Below, piece after piece: positions 52,013-62,675 of a stretch of 64,000 bases of DNA. Source of the DNA: Comamonadaceae bacterium. Its GTDB lineage: Bacteria; Pseudomonadota; Gammaproteobacteria; Burkholderiales; Burkholderiaceae_C. Below the pieces are notes generated by a model that was not told where the DNA came from, ran no database searches, and saw only the letters and a program-made list of their open reading frames with translations. Each line of letters opens with the position of its first letter. The first letter of the stretch is position 1. Both the position numbers and the translations under genes were made by a program. Where the stretch lies: the NCBI GenBank assembly GCA_947478725.1, contig CANJWZ010000004.1:62001-126000 (forward strand), given 5' to 3'.

Positions 52013-52939
52013 ATGCAACCACGCCCTTTCAAACAAGTCGATGTTTTTACTTCAACGCCCTACCTGGGTAACCCGGTCGCTGTGGTTCTAAAGGGCGATG
52101 GCCTGAGCGATGCAGAGATGGCGAGTTTTGCCCGTTGGACGAATTTGTCCGAAACCACCTTTGTGCTGCCTGCACTTGACCCCTTGGCCGATTACCGCCT
52201 GCGCATCTTCACGCCGGGCATTGAATTGCCCTTTGCGGGCCATCCCACGCTGGGCAGTTGCCATGCCTGGCTGGAGGCCGGCGGGCAGCCTCAAAACAAA
52301 GATGTCATCGTGCAGGAGTGTGCGAAAGGCCTGGTCCAAATTCGCCGCGACGGGTCGGGCAAGCGCTTGGCTCATCGACTCGCTTTTGCAGCCCCTGAAT
52401 TGAGCCGCTCTGCCCCCAGCCCGGTGGTGCTGGCGCAGGTGGCGGCGGCCCTCGGCATCAAGGCCGCGCAGGTCACCGCGGCGCAACTGCTGGACAACGG
52501 CCCGGTATGGCTGGGCTTGCTGCTGGACCACCCCGAGACGGTTTTGCAGATCATGCCCAACCACCAAGCCTTGGCCAAACTGGGGGTCAAGGTCGGTGTG
52601 GCGGGCATCTACCCGGTGGGCGCAGCGTCGCCGCTGATTGCCAGAGCCAATCGGGAGGCCAAAGCTTTTGCGCACGACCAGCCTGACACCGCCCCCGATC
52701 TGGAGGTGCGGGCCTTTGCAGCCAGCATTGGCATCAACGAAGACCCGGTGACCGGCAGCCTGAACGCCAGCCTGGCGCAATGGCTGATGGCCGACGGCAT
52801 CATGCCAGCGCATTACACCGCCGCACAGGGCGCATGCGTCAAACGCGCAGGGCAAATTGACTTGCAGCGCGACGCGGACGGGCAGCTATGGGTGGGTGGG
52901 CAGTCGGTCACGTGTATCAGCGGGACAGTCACGCTGTGA
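52013..52939 (+). CDS. PhzF-family epimerase/isomerase
   Basis: A 308-residue protein of the diaminopimelate-epimerase-like PhzF family. It has FKQVDVFTSTPYLGNPVAVV at the start, the catalytic Glu in LSETTFVLP, PFAGHPTLGSCHAWL, and a second-domain block NEDPVTGSLNASLAQWL. There are no phenazine genes nearby, so the true reaction is unknown. Overlaps the following VOC gene (GTGA). Confidence 0.9.
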   Translation: MQPRPFKQVDVFTSTPYLGNPVAVVLKGDGLSDAEMASFARWTNLSETTFVLPALDPLADYRLRIFTPGIELPFAGHPTLGSCHAWLEAGGQPQNKDVIVQECAKGLVQIRRDGSGKRLAHRLAFAAPELSRSAPSPVVLAQVAAALGIKAAQVTAAQLLDNGPVWLGLLLDHPETVLQIMPNHQALAKLGVKVGVAGIYPVGAASPLIARANREAKAFAHDQPDTAPDLEVRAFAASIGINEDPVTGSLNASLAQWLMADGIMPAHYTAAQGACVKRAGQIDLQRDADGQLWVGGQSVTCISGTVTL

Positions 52940-53622
52940 CAGCGCAGATTGATCATCTGGTCGTCGCCGCCAGCACGCTTGACGAAGGCGTGGCCTGGTG
53001 CGAACAGACATTCGGCAGCCTGCCCGGCCCCGGCGGTGAGCACCCGTTGATGGGCACGCACAACCGGCTGTTTTCAGTTGCCACAGCGACTTACCCAACC
53101 GCTTACCTTGAAATCATTGCTATTGATAAAGGAGCAGTTTGTACAAGAAAACAGGGCGAAAGACGCTGGTTCGACCTGGACAATGAGGCGCTGCAACAGC
53201 AATTGAAGCAATCTGGCCCGCAACTGGTTCATTTTGTCGCCCGCACGCCGCGTGCTGCGCCTGGCATGCAAGCGCTGGCTGCTCTTGGCATGGACCGTGG
53301 CGACTTGCTACAGGCTTCGCGCATGACACCGCAAGGCTTGCTGAGCTGGAAGATCACCGTCCGCCCAGACGGTCAGCGGCTGATGAACGGCACCCTGCCC
53401 ACGCTGATCGAATGGGGCGATGTTCACCCTGCAACCAGCATGGCGGCAAGTGGCATCACGCTTGAGTCGCTCACCGCGTGCCAGCCAGACACCCAAGCCT
53501 TGCGTGCCGCTTATGCCGCCATAGGCTTGCAAGGCGTGGCGGTGAGCCAAGGGCTGCCCAATCTGATCGCCACCCTGCAAACACCGCGCGGCCTGGTCAC
53601 CCTGGAGTCCAAAGGCATTTAG
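52936..53622 (+). CDS. VOC/glyoxalase-like domain protein
   Basis: A 228-residue protein of the glyoxalase-like (VOC superfamily) type. From the GTG at 52936 it reads VTAQIDHLVVAASTLDEGVA, then GGEHPLMGTHNRLFSV and YLEIIAID, all typical. The C-terminal half is a second module (WKITVRPDGQRLMNGTLPTLIEWG). Residues near IIAIDKGAVCTRKQG overlap a family B-like repeat (53112-53150). The reaction is unknown. Confidence 0.85.
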   Translation: MTAQIDHLVVAASTLDEGVAWCEQTFGSLPGPGGEHPLMGTHNRLFSVATATYPTAYLEIIAIDKGAVCTRKQGERRWFDLDNEALQQQLKQSGPQLVHFVARTPRAAPGMQALAALGMDRGDLLQASRMTPQGLLSWKITVRPDGQRLMNGTLPTLIEWGDVHPATSMAASGITLESLTACQPDTQALRAAYAAIGLQGVAVSQGLPNLIATLQTPRGLVTLESKGI

Positions 53623-53675
53623 CAGCCGACACGCGGGTGACAGGTTTGTCGCCAAAGCCGCCGCACAATGCGAGC

Positions 53676-54344
53676 ATGGGAACCCTCTATTTAGTGCGCC
53701 ATGGCCAGGCCTCGTTTGGTGCAGATGATTACGACGTGCTGAGCCCGCTGGGCCACCAGCAGGCCCTGCGGTTGGGCGAGTATTTTGCAGCCAAAGGCAT
53801 GGCCTTTGATGCGGCACTGACAGGCACCTTAAAGCGGCAGATCAGCACCTATGAGGGTATTTGCAAAGGCATGCGGACAACCCCCCAAGCGCTGCAGTGG
53901 TCAGGCCTGAACGAATACGACAGCCACGCGGTAATTGCCACCGTTTATGCTGGAAAACTTGAAAAACCGCATTCGCCTGAGCAATACCGCCACCACTTTC
54001 GCCTGCTCAAAGACGGCCTGAAGCAGTGGATGGACGGCGTGGTCAGCCCGCAAGGCATGCCCAGCTACAGCGAGTTTGTGGGCGGCGTGACAAGCGCCCT
54101 GGACCACGTGCGAAAAAACTGCGACGGCCATGTGTTGCTGGTCTCCAGTGGTGGGCCCATATCAACCGCTGTCGGCCATGTTTTGGGTTGCAGCCCAGAA
54201 GCGACGATTGAGCTCAACCTGCGCATTCGCAATGCTTCGGTCACCGAGTTTGCCTTTACCCCCAAGCGCCACATGCTGGTGACCTACAACACGCTGCCGC
54301 ATCTGGACGCGCCTGAATATGCAGATTGGGTGACCTACGTTTAA
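53676..54344 (+). CDS. Histidine phosphatase (phosphoglycerate mutase-like)
   Basis: A 222-residue histidine-phosphatase-fold protein starting MGTLYLVRHGQASFG, with the catalytic RHG at residues 8-10. The later LLVSSGGPISTA lacks the usual second histidine of a GHGG-type loop but fits the branch with S-GG. Phosphatase with unknown substrate. Its stop overlaps the convergent creatininase gene by 4 bp. Confidence 0.88.
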   Translation: MGTLYLVRHGQASFGADDYDVLSPLGHQQALRLGEYFAAKGMAFDAALTGTLKRQISTYEGICKGMRTTPQALQWSGLNEYDSHAVIATVYAGKLEKPHSPEQYRHHFRLLKDGLKQWMDGVVSPQGMPSYSEFVGGVTSALDHVRKNCDGHVLLVSSGGPISTAVGHVLGCSPEATIELNLRIRNASVTEFAFTPKRHMLVTYNTLPHLDAPEYADWVTYV

Positions 54345-55186
54345 AGGGCCGCGCGCAGCGTGTCTGAGGGCAACTGGTCAATCTCGCCGAGCAATGCCGC
54401 AAAGCTGCGGCCTGCCGCGTTCAAAATCTTGAAACCTTTCTCGGCCGTTGCTGCCGCCGCATTGCCGGCTGCGCCGTGCGGGTTGTAGTCCTGCATTTGC
54501 CAGGCCAGTTTGGCGCTTTTGCCATCGCCAAGAATTTTGAATCTTTCAGCCCGGTCTTGTGCGGTCGAGCGAAAGTGTTGCGCCTGGGTCATGTCCACCA
54601 GCTCGGGTTTCAAGGCCAGCATCATGGAGGTTTCGACGTCGCCGCCATGAACACCAAACCGGTGCTCCTCGGCACTGAACAGGTCATTGACCGACTCGCC
54701 AAGTTCAGTGACCAATGGCAAATGAAACCAGCTCACGCTGTACACCAGCATGCCCAAGCGCGCCCGAAGGTCACGCGCCACCACATCCAGCAAGCTGACC
54801 TGTCCGCCGTGTGCATTGAGCAGCACCAGTTTTTTGATCCCGGCCGCGTGAGCCGATTCGGCCAGCTCCGTCCAAAGCGCGATCACCGTCGCCGCTTTGA
54901 GCGTCAAAGTGCCGTCAAACGCGGCATGTTCAGGGCTCAGGCCCACTGCTTGCGTCGGCAAAAACAGCACGGGTAAATCGGGCGGTATGCTCGCCAGGCT
55001 GGCGGCCACCACGCCGTCGACCAGCGCCGCGTCAACGCACAGCGGCAGATGCGGGCCATGCTGCTCAATTGCGGCAACAGGCAGCACCGCGATGCAGCGC
55101 GCTTTGTCCAGCTTGGCAAAGTCCGTCGTCTTCAGGTTGGCCCAGAAGCGGCTAGAGCTCAGGTTGTCTTTAACATTGGGAGTCAT
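54341..55186 (-). CDS. Creatininase-family amidohydrolase
   Basis: Metal-dependent amidase of about 281 residues. From MTPNVKDNLS it has LPVAAIEQHGPHLPLCVDAAL with the metal-binding Glu/His/Asp, SPEHAAFDGTLTL, VLLNAHGGQVSLLDVV and GVHGGDVETSMMLAL, all diagnostic of the family. Members include creatininase and mycofactocin-type peptidases; substrate here is unknown. Confidence 0.9.
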   Translation of the reverse strand: MTPNVKDNLSSSRFWANLKTTDFAKLDKARCIAVLPVAAIEQHGPHLPLCVDAALVDGVVAASLASIPPDLPVLFLPTQAVGLSPEHAAFDGTLTLKAATVIALWTELAESAHAAGIKKLVLLNAHGGQVSLLDVVARDLRARLGMLVYSVSWFHLPLVTELGESVNDLFSAEEHRFGVHGGDVETSMMLALKPELVDMTQAQHFRSTAQDRAERFKILGDGKSAKLAWQMQDYNPHGAAGNAAAATAEKGFKILNAAGRSFAALLGEIDQLPSDTLRAAL

Positions 55187-55240
55187 CCCCCTATTTTGGA
55201 TGATTTTCAAAACTCAGCATGGCCCCCCTAAACTGGCGTC

Positions 55241-56887
55241 ATGACAAGTTCCTTGTTGATCGTTTGGTTCAAAAAAGACTTGCGCTGGCATGACCACGCA
55301 GCGCTTGCCAATGCAGCGGCCTGGGCGGCGCAAACTGGCGCCAGGGTGCTGCCGCTGTGGGTGTACGAGCCCGCCATGTGGCAGCAAACTGACATGGCGG
55401 CGCAGCATCTGGGCTTTGCCAACGAGTGCCTGGCCGAGCTGGACACATGGATCCGGCAAGACAGCGACAACGAGGCCCAGCTCTGCCGCCTTCAGGGCGA
55501 CATGGTCGGTGTCCTGGCAGCGCTGCAAGCGTCCGTTGGGCCTTTCACATTGGTCAGCACTGAAGAAACCGGCAATGCCTGGAGCTATGCGCGCGACATC
55601 GCGGTAGGCCACTGGTGCCGTGCCAGCGAGGTCGAGTGGCGCGAATTTCCCAGCAACGGCGTGGTGCGGCGCTTGCTGTCCCATGAAGGAGGGCGCAACC
55701 GCTGGACGCAGCACCGCCTCAAGCGCCTGCAAAGCCCGCCTCTTCCAGCACCGAGTCGTGTGCAGTGGCTCAAGCGAGAGTTGTTGCTGGGTTTAGGCGT
55801 TTGTGCTGAACTGACGGCGCATGACCTGCGCTTGCCAAGCCTTGATAAACCCGGCCGCAAGCGCGGCGGCCGTGCTTTGGCGCTGCAGGAGCTGCACACG
55901 TTTTTAGACCAGCGCGGGCGTACTTACCGGTTTGACATGTCCAGCCCGGTGACAGCGCCAGAAAGCTGTTCGCGCATCTCGGCCCACTTGGCATGGGGCA
56001 GCCTCAGTGTTCGCGAATGCATGCATCAGGTGGCACAGCGCCGGACGCAACTGCAAGCCATGCCTGCCACCGAGCGCCCTGATGGCTTTTTGGCGTCTCT
56101 CAAAAGCTTTGAAAGCCGGCTGCACTGGCATTGCCATTTCATCCAAAAGCTTGAGTCCGAGCCGGCAATTGAGCTGCGAAATGTCAACCGAGGCTTTGAC
56201 CATTTGCGCAATGAAGGCGAATTGACGCCTGAAGAAAGCGCCCGCCTTGCGGCCTGGTGCGAGGGCCGCACCGGGTTTCCATTCATCGATGCCTGCATGC
56301 GCAGCCTGAACGCCACGGGCTGGATCAACTTCAGAATGCGGGCCATGCTGGTCAGCTTTGGTGCTTACCAGTTGTGGCTGCACTGGCGTCACCTGGGTCA
56401 GCACCTGGCGCAGCAATTTACCGACTACGAGCCCGGCATTCACTGGAGCCAATGCCAGATGCAGTCCGGCGTGACAGGCATCAACACCATTCGGATTTAC
56501 AGCCCGATCAAGCAAAGCCACGACCAAGACCCCACCGGCGTGTTCATTCGGCAATGGGTGCCTGAACTGGCTCAGGTCGAACCCGCCTTCATTCATGAGC
56601 CCTGGCTGGCGCTGTCACCGCCTGCCGGTTACCCGGCCCCCATCGTTGACCTGAAAGCCGCCACGCTGGCCGCCAAAGAAAAAATCTACGGCAAAAAAGC
56701 TGAAAAAGCCGTGCAAGCCGAGGCGGCCAAGGTGTATGAAAAGCATGGCTCACGCAGCCCGAATCGCGAAATGGTGCGGCCGCGAAGGAAGGCTAGTGAT
56801 GCAGCGGCTGGTGTTGCAGCAGCGGGGCGCGCTAAAAAAGCGGCAGGCCCGGCACCTGTTTGCCCGCAATTAGGCTTCGATTTTTAG
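55241..56887 (+). CDS. phr: Deoxyribodipyrimidine photolyase/cryptochrome family
   Basis: FAD-dependent light-driven enzyme of 548 residues. It begins [20 protein letters not shown]; the FAD-binding half has [40 protein letters not shown] and the conserved Trp-rich [15 protein letters not shown]. The C-terminus is a Lys/Ala-rich tail. The variant lacks the usual WHRE-type spacing of class I CPD photolyases in places, and may belong to a cryptochrome-like group. It converges with the radical SAM gene, overlapping by 18 bp. Confidence 0.9.
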   Translation: MTSSLLIVWFKKDLRWHDHAALANAAAWAAQTGARVLPLWVYEPAMWQQTDMAAQHLGFANECLAELDTWIRQDSDNEAQLCRLQGDMVGVLAALQASVGPFTLVSTEETGNAWSYARDIAVGHWCRASEVEWREFPSNGVVRRLLSHEGGRNRWTQHRLKRLQSPPLPAPSRVQWLKRELLLGLGVCAELTAHDLRLPSLDKPGRKRGGRALALQELHTFLDQRGRTYRFDMSSPVTAPESCSRISAHLAWGSLSVRECMHQVAQRRTQLQAMPATERPDGFLASLKSFESRLHWHCHFIQKLESEPAIELRNVNRGFDHLRNEGELTPEESARLAAWCEGRTGFPFIDACMRSLNATGWINFRMRAMLVSFGAYQLWLHWRHLGQHLAQQFTDYEPGIHWSQCQMQSGVTGINTIRIYSPIKQSHDQDPTGVFIRQWVPELAQVEPAFIHEPWLALSPPAGYPAPIVDLKAATLAAKEKIYGKKAEKAVQAEAAKVYEKHGSRSPNREMVRPRRKASDAAAGVAAAGRAKKAAGPAPVCPQLGFDF

Positions 56888-58468
56888 CGCGTCGCCCTTG
56901 GCCGCACCGTGCCGTGCCTGACGCTGGGCCAGGTGTTTAGCCGCTTTGGCTGGGGCTTGCCCTGGCAATGTGGCGGTCAGGCACTGCGGCCTGCCCCGCG
57001 CACCACTGGCGAGGTAGTCTGCCAGCAAGGCCGCTTGCACCTGCGCGCTGCCCATGCCGCGTGTTTCAGTGAGGTAATGATGCAGCAAGTCCACCAGTTT
57101 TTCTTGCGCAAACTCATGCGTCTTGCCGGTTGTTTGCCACAACCAGTCGCTGAAATGCAAAAAGTGATGAAACGCTGAGCCACGGCTTAACAACAGCTTT
57201 AAACCTGACGAAAAGCGCCCCGAGTTCACCACCAGGTCCCAGTAGCGTGCAAAGCGTTTGATGCGCTGCATGGTGGCAAAGTCAACGGTGGAATTTTGCA
57301 AGATGGTGTACGGCGTTTGCGGCTCGTAGACCATCGCGTAGTCGCTGGTGTGGCGCGTGATGGGCGTGCCGCGCAAACGCTTCAAAATACCGAACTGGAT
57401 TTCATGCGGCGCCAACTCATACAGCCTGTCAAAGCCCTCGGCGAAGCTGTCCAGGGTTTCACCCGGCAGGCCAAAAATCAAATCAGCATGCACATGGGCT
57501 TTGCTGTGCGTGACCAGCCAGCGCAGGTTGTCTGCGGTCTTGGTGTTGTCCTGTTTGCGCGAGATGCGTTGCTGCACGTCAGGGTTAAAGCTTTGAATGC
57601 CGACTTCAAATTGCAGCGAGCCTGCGGGGAACTGGGCGATCAGTGCCTTGAGCTTGTCATGCAGGCTGTCTGGCACGACTTCAAAATGGATGAATAAGTC
57701 CGACCCGCTGGCTGTGCGTCCTTCTTCGTCTTTCAAGTGATCTAGAAAAAACTGCAAAATCCGGACTGAAAAATCAACCTTCAAATTAAACGTGCGATCG
57801 ACAAACTTGAAGTTGCGGGCGCCGCGCTGATACAGCGCTTCCATTTCTGCCATGAAGGCATCCAGGTCAAACGCCCAGGCGGTTTTGTCCAAGGAGCTCA
57901 AACAAAACTCACACTTGAAAGGGCAGCCGCGCGAGGCCTCCACATACAGCAGGCGCTTGGCCAGGTCTTCAGGTGTGTATTCGTTGTACGGTAGCGCAAT
58001 CGCGTCAAGGGCGGGTTGCTCGCCCGTGATGACTTTCATCAAAGGCTGCGGACCATCGAGCAAAGCCCGGCACAGCTTGGGAAAGCTCACATCGCCCCAG
58101 CCAGTGATCACATGGTCTGCCAGGCGGCAAATGTCCTGGATCTCGGTTTCAAAACTGACCTCGGGCCCGCCCAGGACGACTTTGATGTCGGGCCGCAAGG
58201 CTTTGAGCAAAGCCACCACCTGCGTGGTTTCCACCACATTCCAGATGTAAACGCCGAGGCCGATGATGCGGGGCTCAAATGCCAGCAGTTCTTCCACAAT
58301 CTGCAAAGGCCGCTGCGCAATGACAAACTCGCACAACTGCGTTTGCGCCTTCAGACCCGACCCGCCATGCACGTCCATGTTGGCCAGCAGGTAACGCAGT
58401 CCCAAGGATGCGTGAATGTACTTGGCATTCAGGGTGGCTAAGACGATGGAGCGCGTTGGGCGAAGCAT
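56870..58468 (-). CDS. B12-binding domain radical SAM protein (DUF4080-type)
   Basis: A roughly 532-residue enzyme. The N-terminal cobalamin-binding-like domain ([31 protein letters not shown]) is followed by the radical SAM cluster motif [13 protein letters not shown] (CxxxCxxC) and the SAM-binding [15 protein letters not shown]. The C-terminal DUF4080-like region holds [14 protein letters not shown]. Start at 58468 ([20 protein letters not shown]). Substrate unknown; anaerobic-type magnesium-protoporphyrin cyclase BchE shares this architecture, but this sequence lacks BchE-specific features I would expect. Confidence 0.88.
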   Translation of the reverse strand: MLRPTRSIVLATLNAKYIHASLGLRYLLANMDVHGGSGLKAQTQLCEFVIAQRPLQIVEELLAFEPRIIGLGVYIWNVVETTQVVALLKALRPDIKVVLGGPEVSFETEIQDICRLADHVITGWGDVSFPKLCRALLDGPQPLMKVITGEQPALDAIALPYNEYTPEDLAKRLLYVEASRGCPFKCEFCLSSLDKTAWAFDLDAFMAEMEALYQRGARNFKFVDRTFNLKVDFSVRILQFFLDHLKDEEGRTASGSDLFIHFEVVPDSLHDKLKALIAQFPAGSLQFEVGIQSFNPDVQQRISRKQDNTKTADNLRWLVTHSKAHVHADLIFGLPGETLDSFAEGFDRLYELAPHEIQFGILKRLRGTPITRHTSDYAMVYEPQTPYTILQNSTVDFATMQRIKRFARYWDLVVNSGRFSSGLKLLLSRGSAFHHFLHFSDWLWQTTGKTHEFAQEKLVDLLHHYLTETRGMGSAQVQAALLADYLASGARGRPQCLTATLPGQAPAKAAKHLAQRQARHGAAKGDALKIEA

Positions 58469-58568
58469 CGCCTTATTATCTGGGTTTGTGATCAACAGGC
58501 CTGTCAGCAGACCCACGGTGTCAGCCGGTTGGAACTATTGCTCTTGCCAGGCGCTCAGACAACCATCC

Positions 58569-60746
58569 ATGAACTCCCGATTTTTCAAAACCGCTCTGTT
58601 TTTTGTAGCTGCTTGCCTACAGATTAATTGGGCTGCAGCCCAAATTAACCCTTTAAATTCGCCTCAAAAGGTGGTTGGGAGTGTCATCACCACCGATCAG
58701 GTGCGGGCCGAGCTGATGGCTTTTGTGCCGGACGGTGTGGGGCCGGGCAAGCCGGTCTGGGTGGGCTTGCAAATCGCGCACCAGCCAGATTGGCACACCT
58801 ATTGGAAAAATTCGGGTGATTCTGGCCTGCCCACGGTGCTTGAATTCAAGCTGCCTGCCGGCATGGACCCCGGCGAGATTTCCTGGCCGACGCCTAAAAA
58901 AATCCCGATTGGCACGCTGGCCAACTACGGCTACGAGGGCACGGTGCTGCTGCCGGTGCCCCTTTCCGTGGCGCAAAACTTCAATGCTGGCGTCAACGGA
59001 GGCCAACTTGAAATTAAACTCAAAGCCTCCTGGCTGGTCTGCAAAAAAGAATGTATTCCGCAAGAGGGCGACTTTGCCTTGAGCATTCCGGCCAAAGGCT
59101 CAACCGCCATCCATGCCGCTGCCTTTCAGGCGGCGTTTGATGCCACACCCCAACCCATCAAGACCACGGCAAGCCTGATCGAAGTCGCTGGCAACGCCCT
59201 CAAGATTTCGCTGAGCGATTTGCCCGCTGGCCTGATCGGCAAGACGCTGGCGTTTTTCCCCGAAACAGGCAACGTGATTGAGCCCGCCGCAAAGTGGGCG
59301 CAAGGCTGGCAGGGCAGCGTGTGGACGGCGCAAGTTCCGCTATCAGCCCAGCGCACTGAAAGCCCGACGGTCATGCCGGTCGTTGTGGCGCTGGACAAAA
59401 TTGCGTACCGGATCGAAGCGCCGGTCAAAGGCGAATGGCCCAAAGTGGCGGCCGCTGCCCAAATGCCACCAGCCCTGGAGGCTGCCCCCAAGGCCAAGGC
59501 CAACGCCAGCAGCGGCGCCGCGCCCATTCAGGCGTCCGCAACAGGGTTGACCTTCTGGGCTGCATTGTTCGGCGCGTTCATCGGCGGCATGATCTTGAAC
59601 CTGATGCCCTGCGTGTTTCCGGTGCTGGCCATCAAGGTGGTGAGTTTTGTCAATGTCAAAGACCAGCGCACCCGCGTGAGCACCGGGCTGGCTTATACCG
59701 CTGGCGTCACCTTGTCGTTTTTGGCGCTTGGCGCGCTGCTCCTGGGCCTGCGCGCCGCTGGCGAGCAACTGGGTTGGGGCTTTCAATTGCAAAGCCCGGC
59801 CGTGGTCTCTGGCCTGGCTGTGCTGTTCACGCTGCTGGGGTTGAACCTGGCGGGGATGTTTGAATTTGGCAACGTTCTGCCCAGCAGCGTGGCCAGTTTG
59901 CAAGCCCGCAATCCGACCCTGGATTCATTTTTATCAGGCGTGCTGGCCACCGCCATTGCCTCGCCGTGTACGGCGCCGTTCATGGGCGCGTCGCTGGGCT
60001 ACGCGGTGGGTCTGCCCGCAGCTCAGGCGCTGGCCGTGTTTGCTGCCATAGGTTTGGGCATGGCCCTGCCGTATCTGGCGGCGAGCGCGGTGCCTGCTGT
60101 TGCGCGCGCCCTGCCGCGTCCTGGCCAGTGGATGGTGACGTTCAGGCAGTTGATGGCTTTTCCGATGTTTGCCACCGTGGTGTGGCTGGTCTGGGTGCTG
60201 GGCCAGCAAAGCGGTATTGACGGCGCTGGCGCGCTGCTGGGCTTGCTGGTGCTGCTGACGCTTGTGATTTGGGCTTTGACGCTGAAGGGCCAGGCGCGGG
60301 CCGTGATTGCTACGCTTTCAATAGCTGCTGGTGCCTATGGCGTCTGGGCTGTGGGGCCAAATATCACCCGGATTCAAGAAGCTGGCAGCCCATCAAACAC
60401 GCTGACCAGTGGCTGGCAAGCCTGGGAGCCCGGTCGTGTTGACCAGCTCACAGCCAGTGGGCAGGCCGTGTTTGTGGACTTCACAGCCGCCTGGTGCGTG
60501 ACCTGCCAGTACAACAAAAAAACCACGCTGAGCAATGCATCGGTGCTGGCCGATATGGCCGCCAAAAAGGTGGTGCTGCTGCGCGCCGACTGGACGCGCC
60601 GTGACCCGGCTGTGACGGCTGCGTTGACGCAGCTCGGCCGCAGCGGTGTCCCGGTGTATGTGATTTACAAGCCAGGCCGCGCGCCGGTGGTGCTCAGTGA
60701 AATTTTGTCAGTTGAAGATGTGCGTGCTGAATTGGCTAAACTTTGA
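58569..60746 (+). CDS. Thiol:disulfide interchange protein DsbD/ScsB-like
   Basis: Inner-membrane reductant carrier of about 725 residues. Signal peptide (1-24), N-terminal DsbD-alpha-like periplasmic region with SWLVCKKECIPQEG, eight spans with paired membrane cysteines in NLMPCVFPV and IASPCTAPF, and a C-terminal thioredoxin with AAWCVTCQ. It feeds electrons to periplasmic thiol proteins, including the ccm pathway. Family B-like repeats sit near the start (58604-58660) and at 60307-60345. Confidence 0.92.
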   Translation: MNSRFFKTALFFVAACLQINWAAAQINPLNSPQKVVGSVITTDQVRAELMAFVPDGVGPGKPVWVGLQIAHQPDWHTYWKNSGDSGLPTVLEFKLPAGMDPGEISWPTPKKIPIGTLANYGYEGTVLLPVPLSVAQNFNAGVNGGQLEIKLKASWLVCKKECIPQEGDFALSIPAKGSTAIHAAAFQAAFDATPQPIKTTASLIEVAGNALKISLSDLPAGLIGKTLAFFPETGNVIEPAAKWAQGWQGSVWTAQVPLSAQRTESPTVMPVVVALDKIAYRIEAPVKGEWPKVAAAAQMPPALEAAPKAKANASSGAAPIQASATGLTFWAALFGAFIGGMILNLMPCVFPVLAIKVVSFVNVKDQRTRVSTGLAYTAGVTLSFLALGALLLGLRAAGEQLGWGFQLQSPAVVSGLAVLFTLLGLNLAGMFEFGNVLPSSVASLQARNPTLDSFLSGVLATAIASPCTAPFMGASLGYAVGLPAAQALAVFAAIGLGMALPYLAASAVPAVARALPRPGQWMVTFRQLMAFPMFATVVWLVWVLGQQSGIDGAGALLGLLVLLTLVIWALTLKGQARAVIATLSIAAGAYGVWAVGPNITRIQEAGSPSNTLTSGWQAWEPGRVDQLTASGQAVFVDFTAAWCVTCQYNKKTTLSNASVLADMAAKKVVLLRADWTRRDPAVTAALTQLGRSGVPVYVIYKPGRAPVVLSEILSVEDVRAELAKL

Positions 60747-60761
60747 TTCACAGGAATTTTT

Positions 60762-61382
60762 ATGATGTTGAACCGCCGAACTTTTTCGTCTTCTATCGCC
60801 TTGGCGGCGATTTCTGCTGGGCCGCAACAAGCGCATGCGGCGGCCACCGTCGGCCAGGCCGCGCCTGACTTCACAGCGACCGATGCGCTGGGCAAAACCC
60901 ACAAGCTCAGCGGCTTCAAAGGCAAGCACGTGGTGCTGGAGTGGACCAATCCCAACTGCCCTTTTGTTGTCAAGCATTACAGCGGCAACATGCAGGCCCT
61001 GCAAGCCGAATTCGTGGGTAAAGGCGTGGTGTGGCTGAGCGTGAACTCCACCAACAAAAAAAGTCGCGAATATTTGGCACCCGCCAAACTGACGGCCTGG
61101 CAAGCTGAAAAAAAAGCCAGTGCTTCCGCCATGCTGATGGACGATTCTGGCGAGATTGGCGAGCTTTACAACGCCAAAACCACACCGCACATGTACATCA
61201 TCAACCCGCAGGGCCTGTTGATTTATTCCGGCGCGATTGACAGCATTGCATCGGCCAAAGTGGACGATATCAAAACAGCCACCAATTACGTTCGGCAGGG
61301 TTTGAACGAAGCGCTGGCCGGCAAGGCCATCAGCGTGGCAGCGTCCCGGCCGTATGGCTGCTTTATCAAATACAAAGACTGA
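60762..61382 (+). CDS. Redoxin-domain periplasmic protein (AhpC/TSA-like)
   Basis: A 206-residue exported thioredoxin-fold protein. A signal peptide (ending AHA, about residue 26) precedes GQAAPDFTATDALGKTHKLS and the single active Cys in NPNCPFVVKHY, like a peroxiredoxin rather than a CxxC thioredoxin. It follows dsbD by 15 bp, so DsbD may reduce it. Overlaps the next gene by one base. Confidence 0.85.
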   Translation: MMLNRRTFSSSIALAAISAGPQQAHAAATVGQAAPDFTATDALGKTHKLSGFKGKHVVLEWTNPNCPFVVKHYSGNMQALQAEFVGKGVVWLSVNSTNKKSREYLAPAKLTAWQAEKKASASAMLMDDSGEIGELYNAKTTPHMYIINPQGLLIYSGAIDSIASAKVDDIKTATNYVRQGLNEALAGKAISVAASRPYGCFIKYKD

Positions 61383-61801
61383 TGCTTTCTGGCGACATCG
61401 TCCGGCGTATTCTTGCCGACTGCCGCACCATAGCGGTGGTGGGACTGTCGCCCAAGCCTGAGCGTGCCAGCTACGACGTGGCGCGCTACATGCAGGCCAA
61501 TGGTTACCGCATCATCCCTGTCAATCCGAATGCAGGCGTCGCGCACATACTTGGCGAGACCGTCTACGCCACCCTGCTTGAAGCCAGCCAGTTTGAAAAG
61601 ATGGACCTGGTCAACTGCTTCAGAAACAGTCCCGACATTCCGCCCCTGGTGGATGGTGCAATCGCCATCGGTGCCAAAGCTCTGTGGATGCAACTCGGCA
61701 TCTCGCACCCCGCCGCAGCCGCCAAGGCGCAGGCGGCAGGGTTGCTGGTGGTGCAAGACCGCTGCCTGAAAATTGACCATCGGGGCCTTGCGCCCACTTA
61801 G
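61382..61801 (+). CDS. CoA-binding domain protein (YccU-like)
   Basis: A 139-residue Rossmann-fold protein with VVGLSPKPERASYDVARYMQ, GYRIIPVNPNAG and FRNSPDIPPLVDGAIAIGAK, matching the YccU CoA-binding family. No catalytic domain is attached. Translationally coupled to the redoxin gene (TGATG). Confidence 0.9.
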   Translation: MLSGDIVRRILADCRTIAVVGLSPKPERASYDVARYMQANGYRIIPVNPNAGVAHILGETVYATLLEASQFEKMDLVNCFRNSPDIPPLVDGAIAIGAKALWMQLGISHPAAAAKAQAAGLLVVQDRCLKIDHRGLAPT

Positions 61802-61887
61802 ACAGCCAGGGTTGACGCATAAAAGCAGCCCAAAGCTCGTTAAAGTAAGGGATGTTCAAAGCCTTTTCAGCGATCATCGGGGTGCCA

Positions 61888-62616
61888 ATGCAAGGCATGA
61901 GGCGCCTGATTTGCCTGCTGCCGTTCTTTTTGGCCGCCTGCAGCACCGCCCCACCCGCACCTACCCCGCGCGGAGAGCCGCCTGTCGCGCCCATGACGTC
62001 GGGTGAGTTCGGGCAGTCCGATGCCAACCGCATGGCGACGCTGGGGATGCGTGACAATCTTGCCAGCTTGAGCCTGCTGGCTGACAAGCTGTACCGCCGC
62101 AATCCGGCCGAATGGCGCAAGTCCCAAGCGACGCGCGAGGCTGCGCTGGCCCAACTCAAAACGGCCATTGACACCAACATGCCGTGGCCCGAGTTGCAAG
62201 GCAAACGTGACATTGCGGCACTGTCTCTGGCGCTTGGCCCGGACTTCAAGGGCGACAGGGTGGCTGCATTCATCGCCGCCAGTGCAGACATGCTGGTCAC
62301 AGCACACGGCAACAAAAGCACTTTCTATTTAACCGACCCGCTGGACGCGCAATACATCTACAACGCCGCCCGAAACATTGAAATTGCCGTGTGGTTGTTG
62401 GCCAGTCGTAAAAATGCACGGGGTCTGCCCCTGTTGCTGGCTGACGAGATCAATGACCAAGAGCGCAACCTGAGCTTTGAGCGCGAGTTTGGCAAAATTA
62501 TCGGCAGGCTGGATTTGCTGTCTGCCATGCTGACTGAAAAGTACCGCCGTGCGGTCATCACTTACGTGCAAGGCCTGCTGGGCGGCACCTTCTTACAATT
62601 CTTGCCAGTACGTTGA
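61888..62616 (+). CDS. Hypothetical lipoprotein
   Basis: Unrecognised lipoprotein of about 242 residues. The start at 61888 or 61897 gives [15 protein letters not shown], a short signal with lipobox LAAC; an upstream ATG at 61852 would lengthen the n-region. After a Pro-rich linker the protein is all-helical ([40 protein letters not shown]). No known domain seen. Overlaps the region before hemE. Confidence 0.75.
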   Translation: MQGMRRLICLLPFFLAACSTAPPAPTPRGEPPVAPMTSGEFGQSDANRMATLGMRDNLASLSLLADKLYRRNPAEWRKSQATREAALAQLKTAIDTNMPWPELQGKRDIAALSLALGPDFKGDRVAAFIAASADMLVTAHGNKSTFYLTDPLDAQYIYNAARNIEIAVWLLASRKNARGLPLLLADEINDQERNLSFEREFGKIIGRLDLLSAMLTEKYRRAVITYVQGLLGGTFLQFLPVR

Positions 62617-62675
62617 CAGTGATGCTGAAAATGACCTCATCTAATCCAACCCTATCCGAGAGACAAGCCCCCAAC

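Noticed and set aside
56870-58468. Calling the radical SAM gene bchE
   Set aside because: Architecture is shared, but it sits outside the pigment cluster and its C-terminal region matches the DUF4080 type better.
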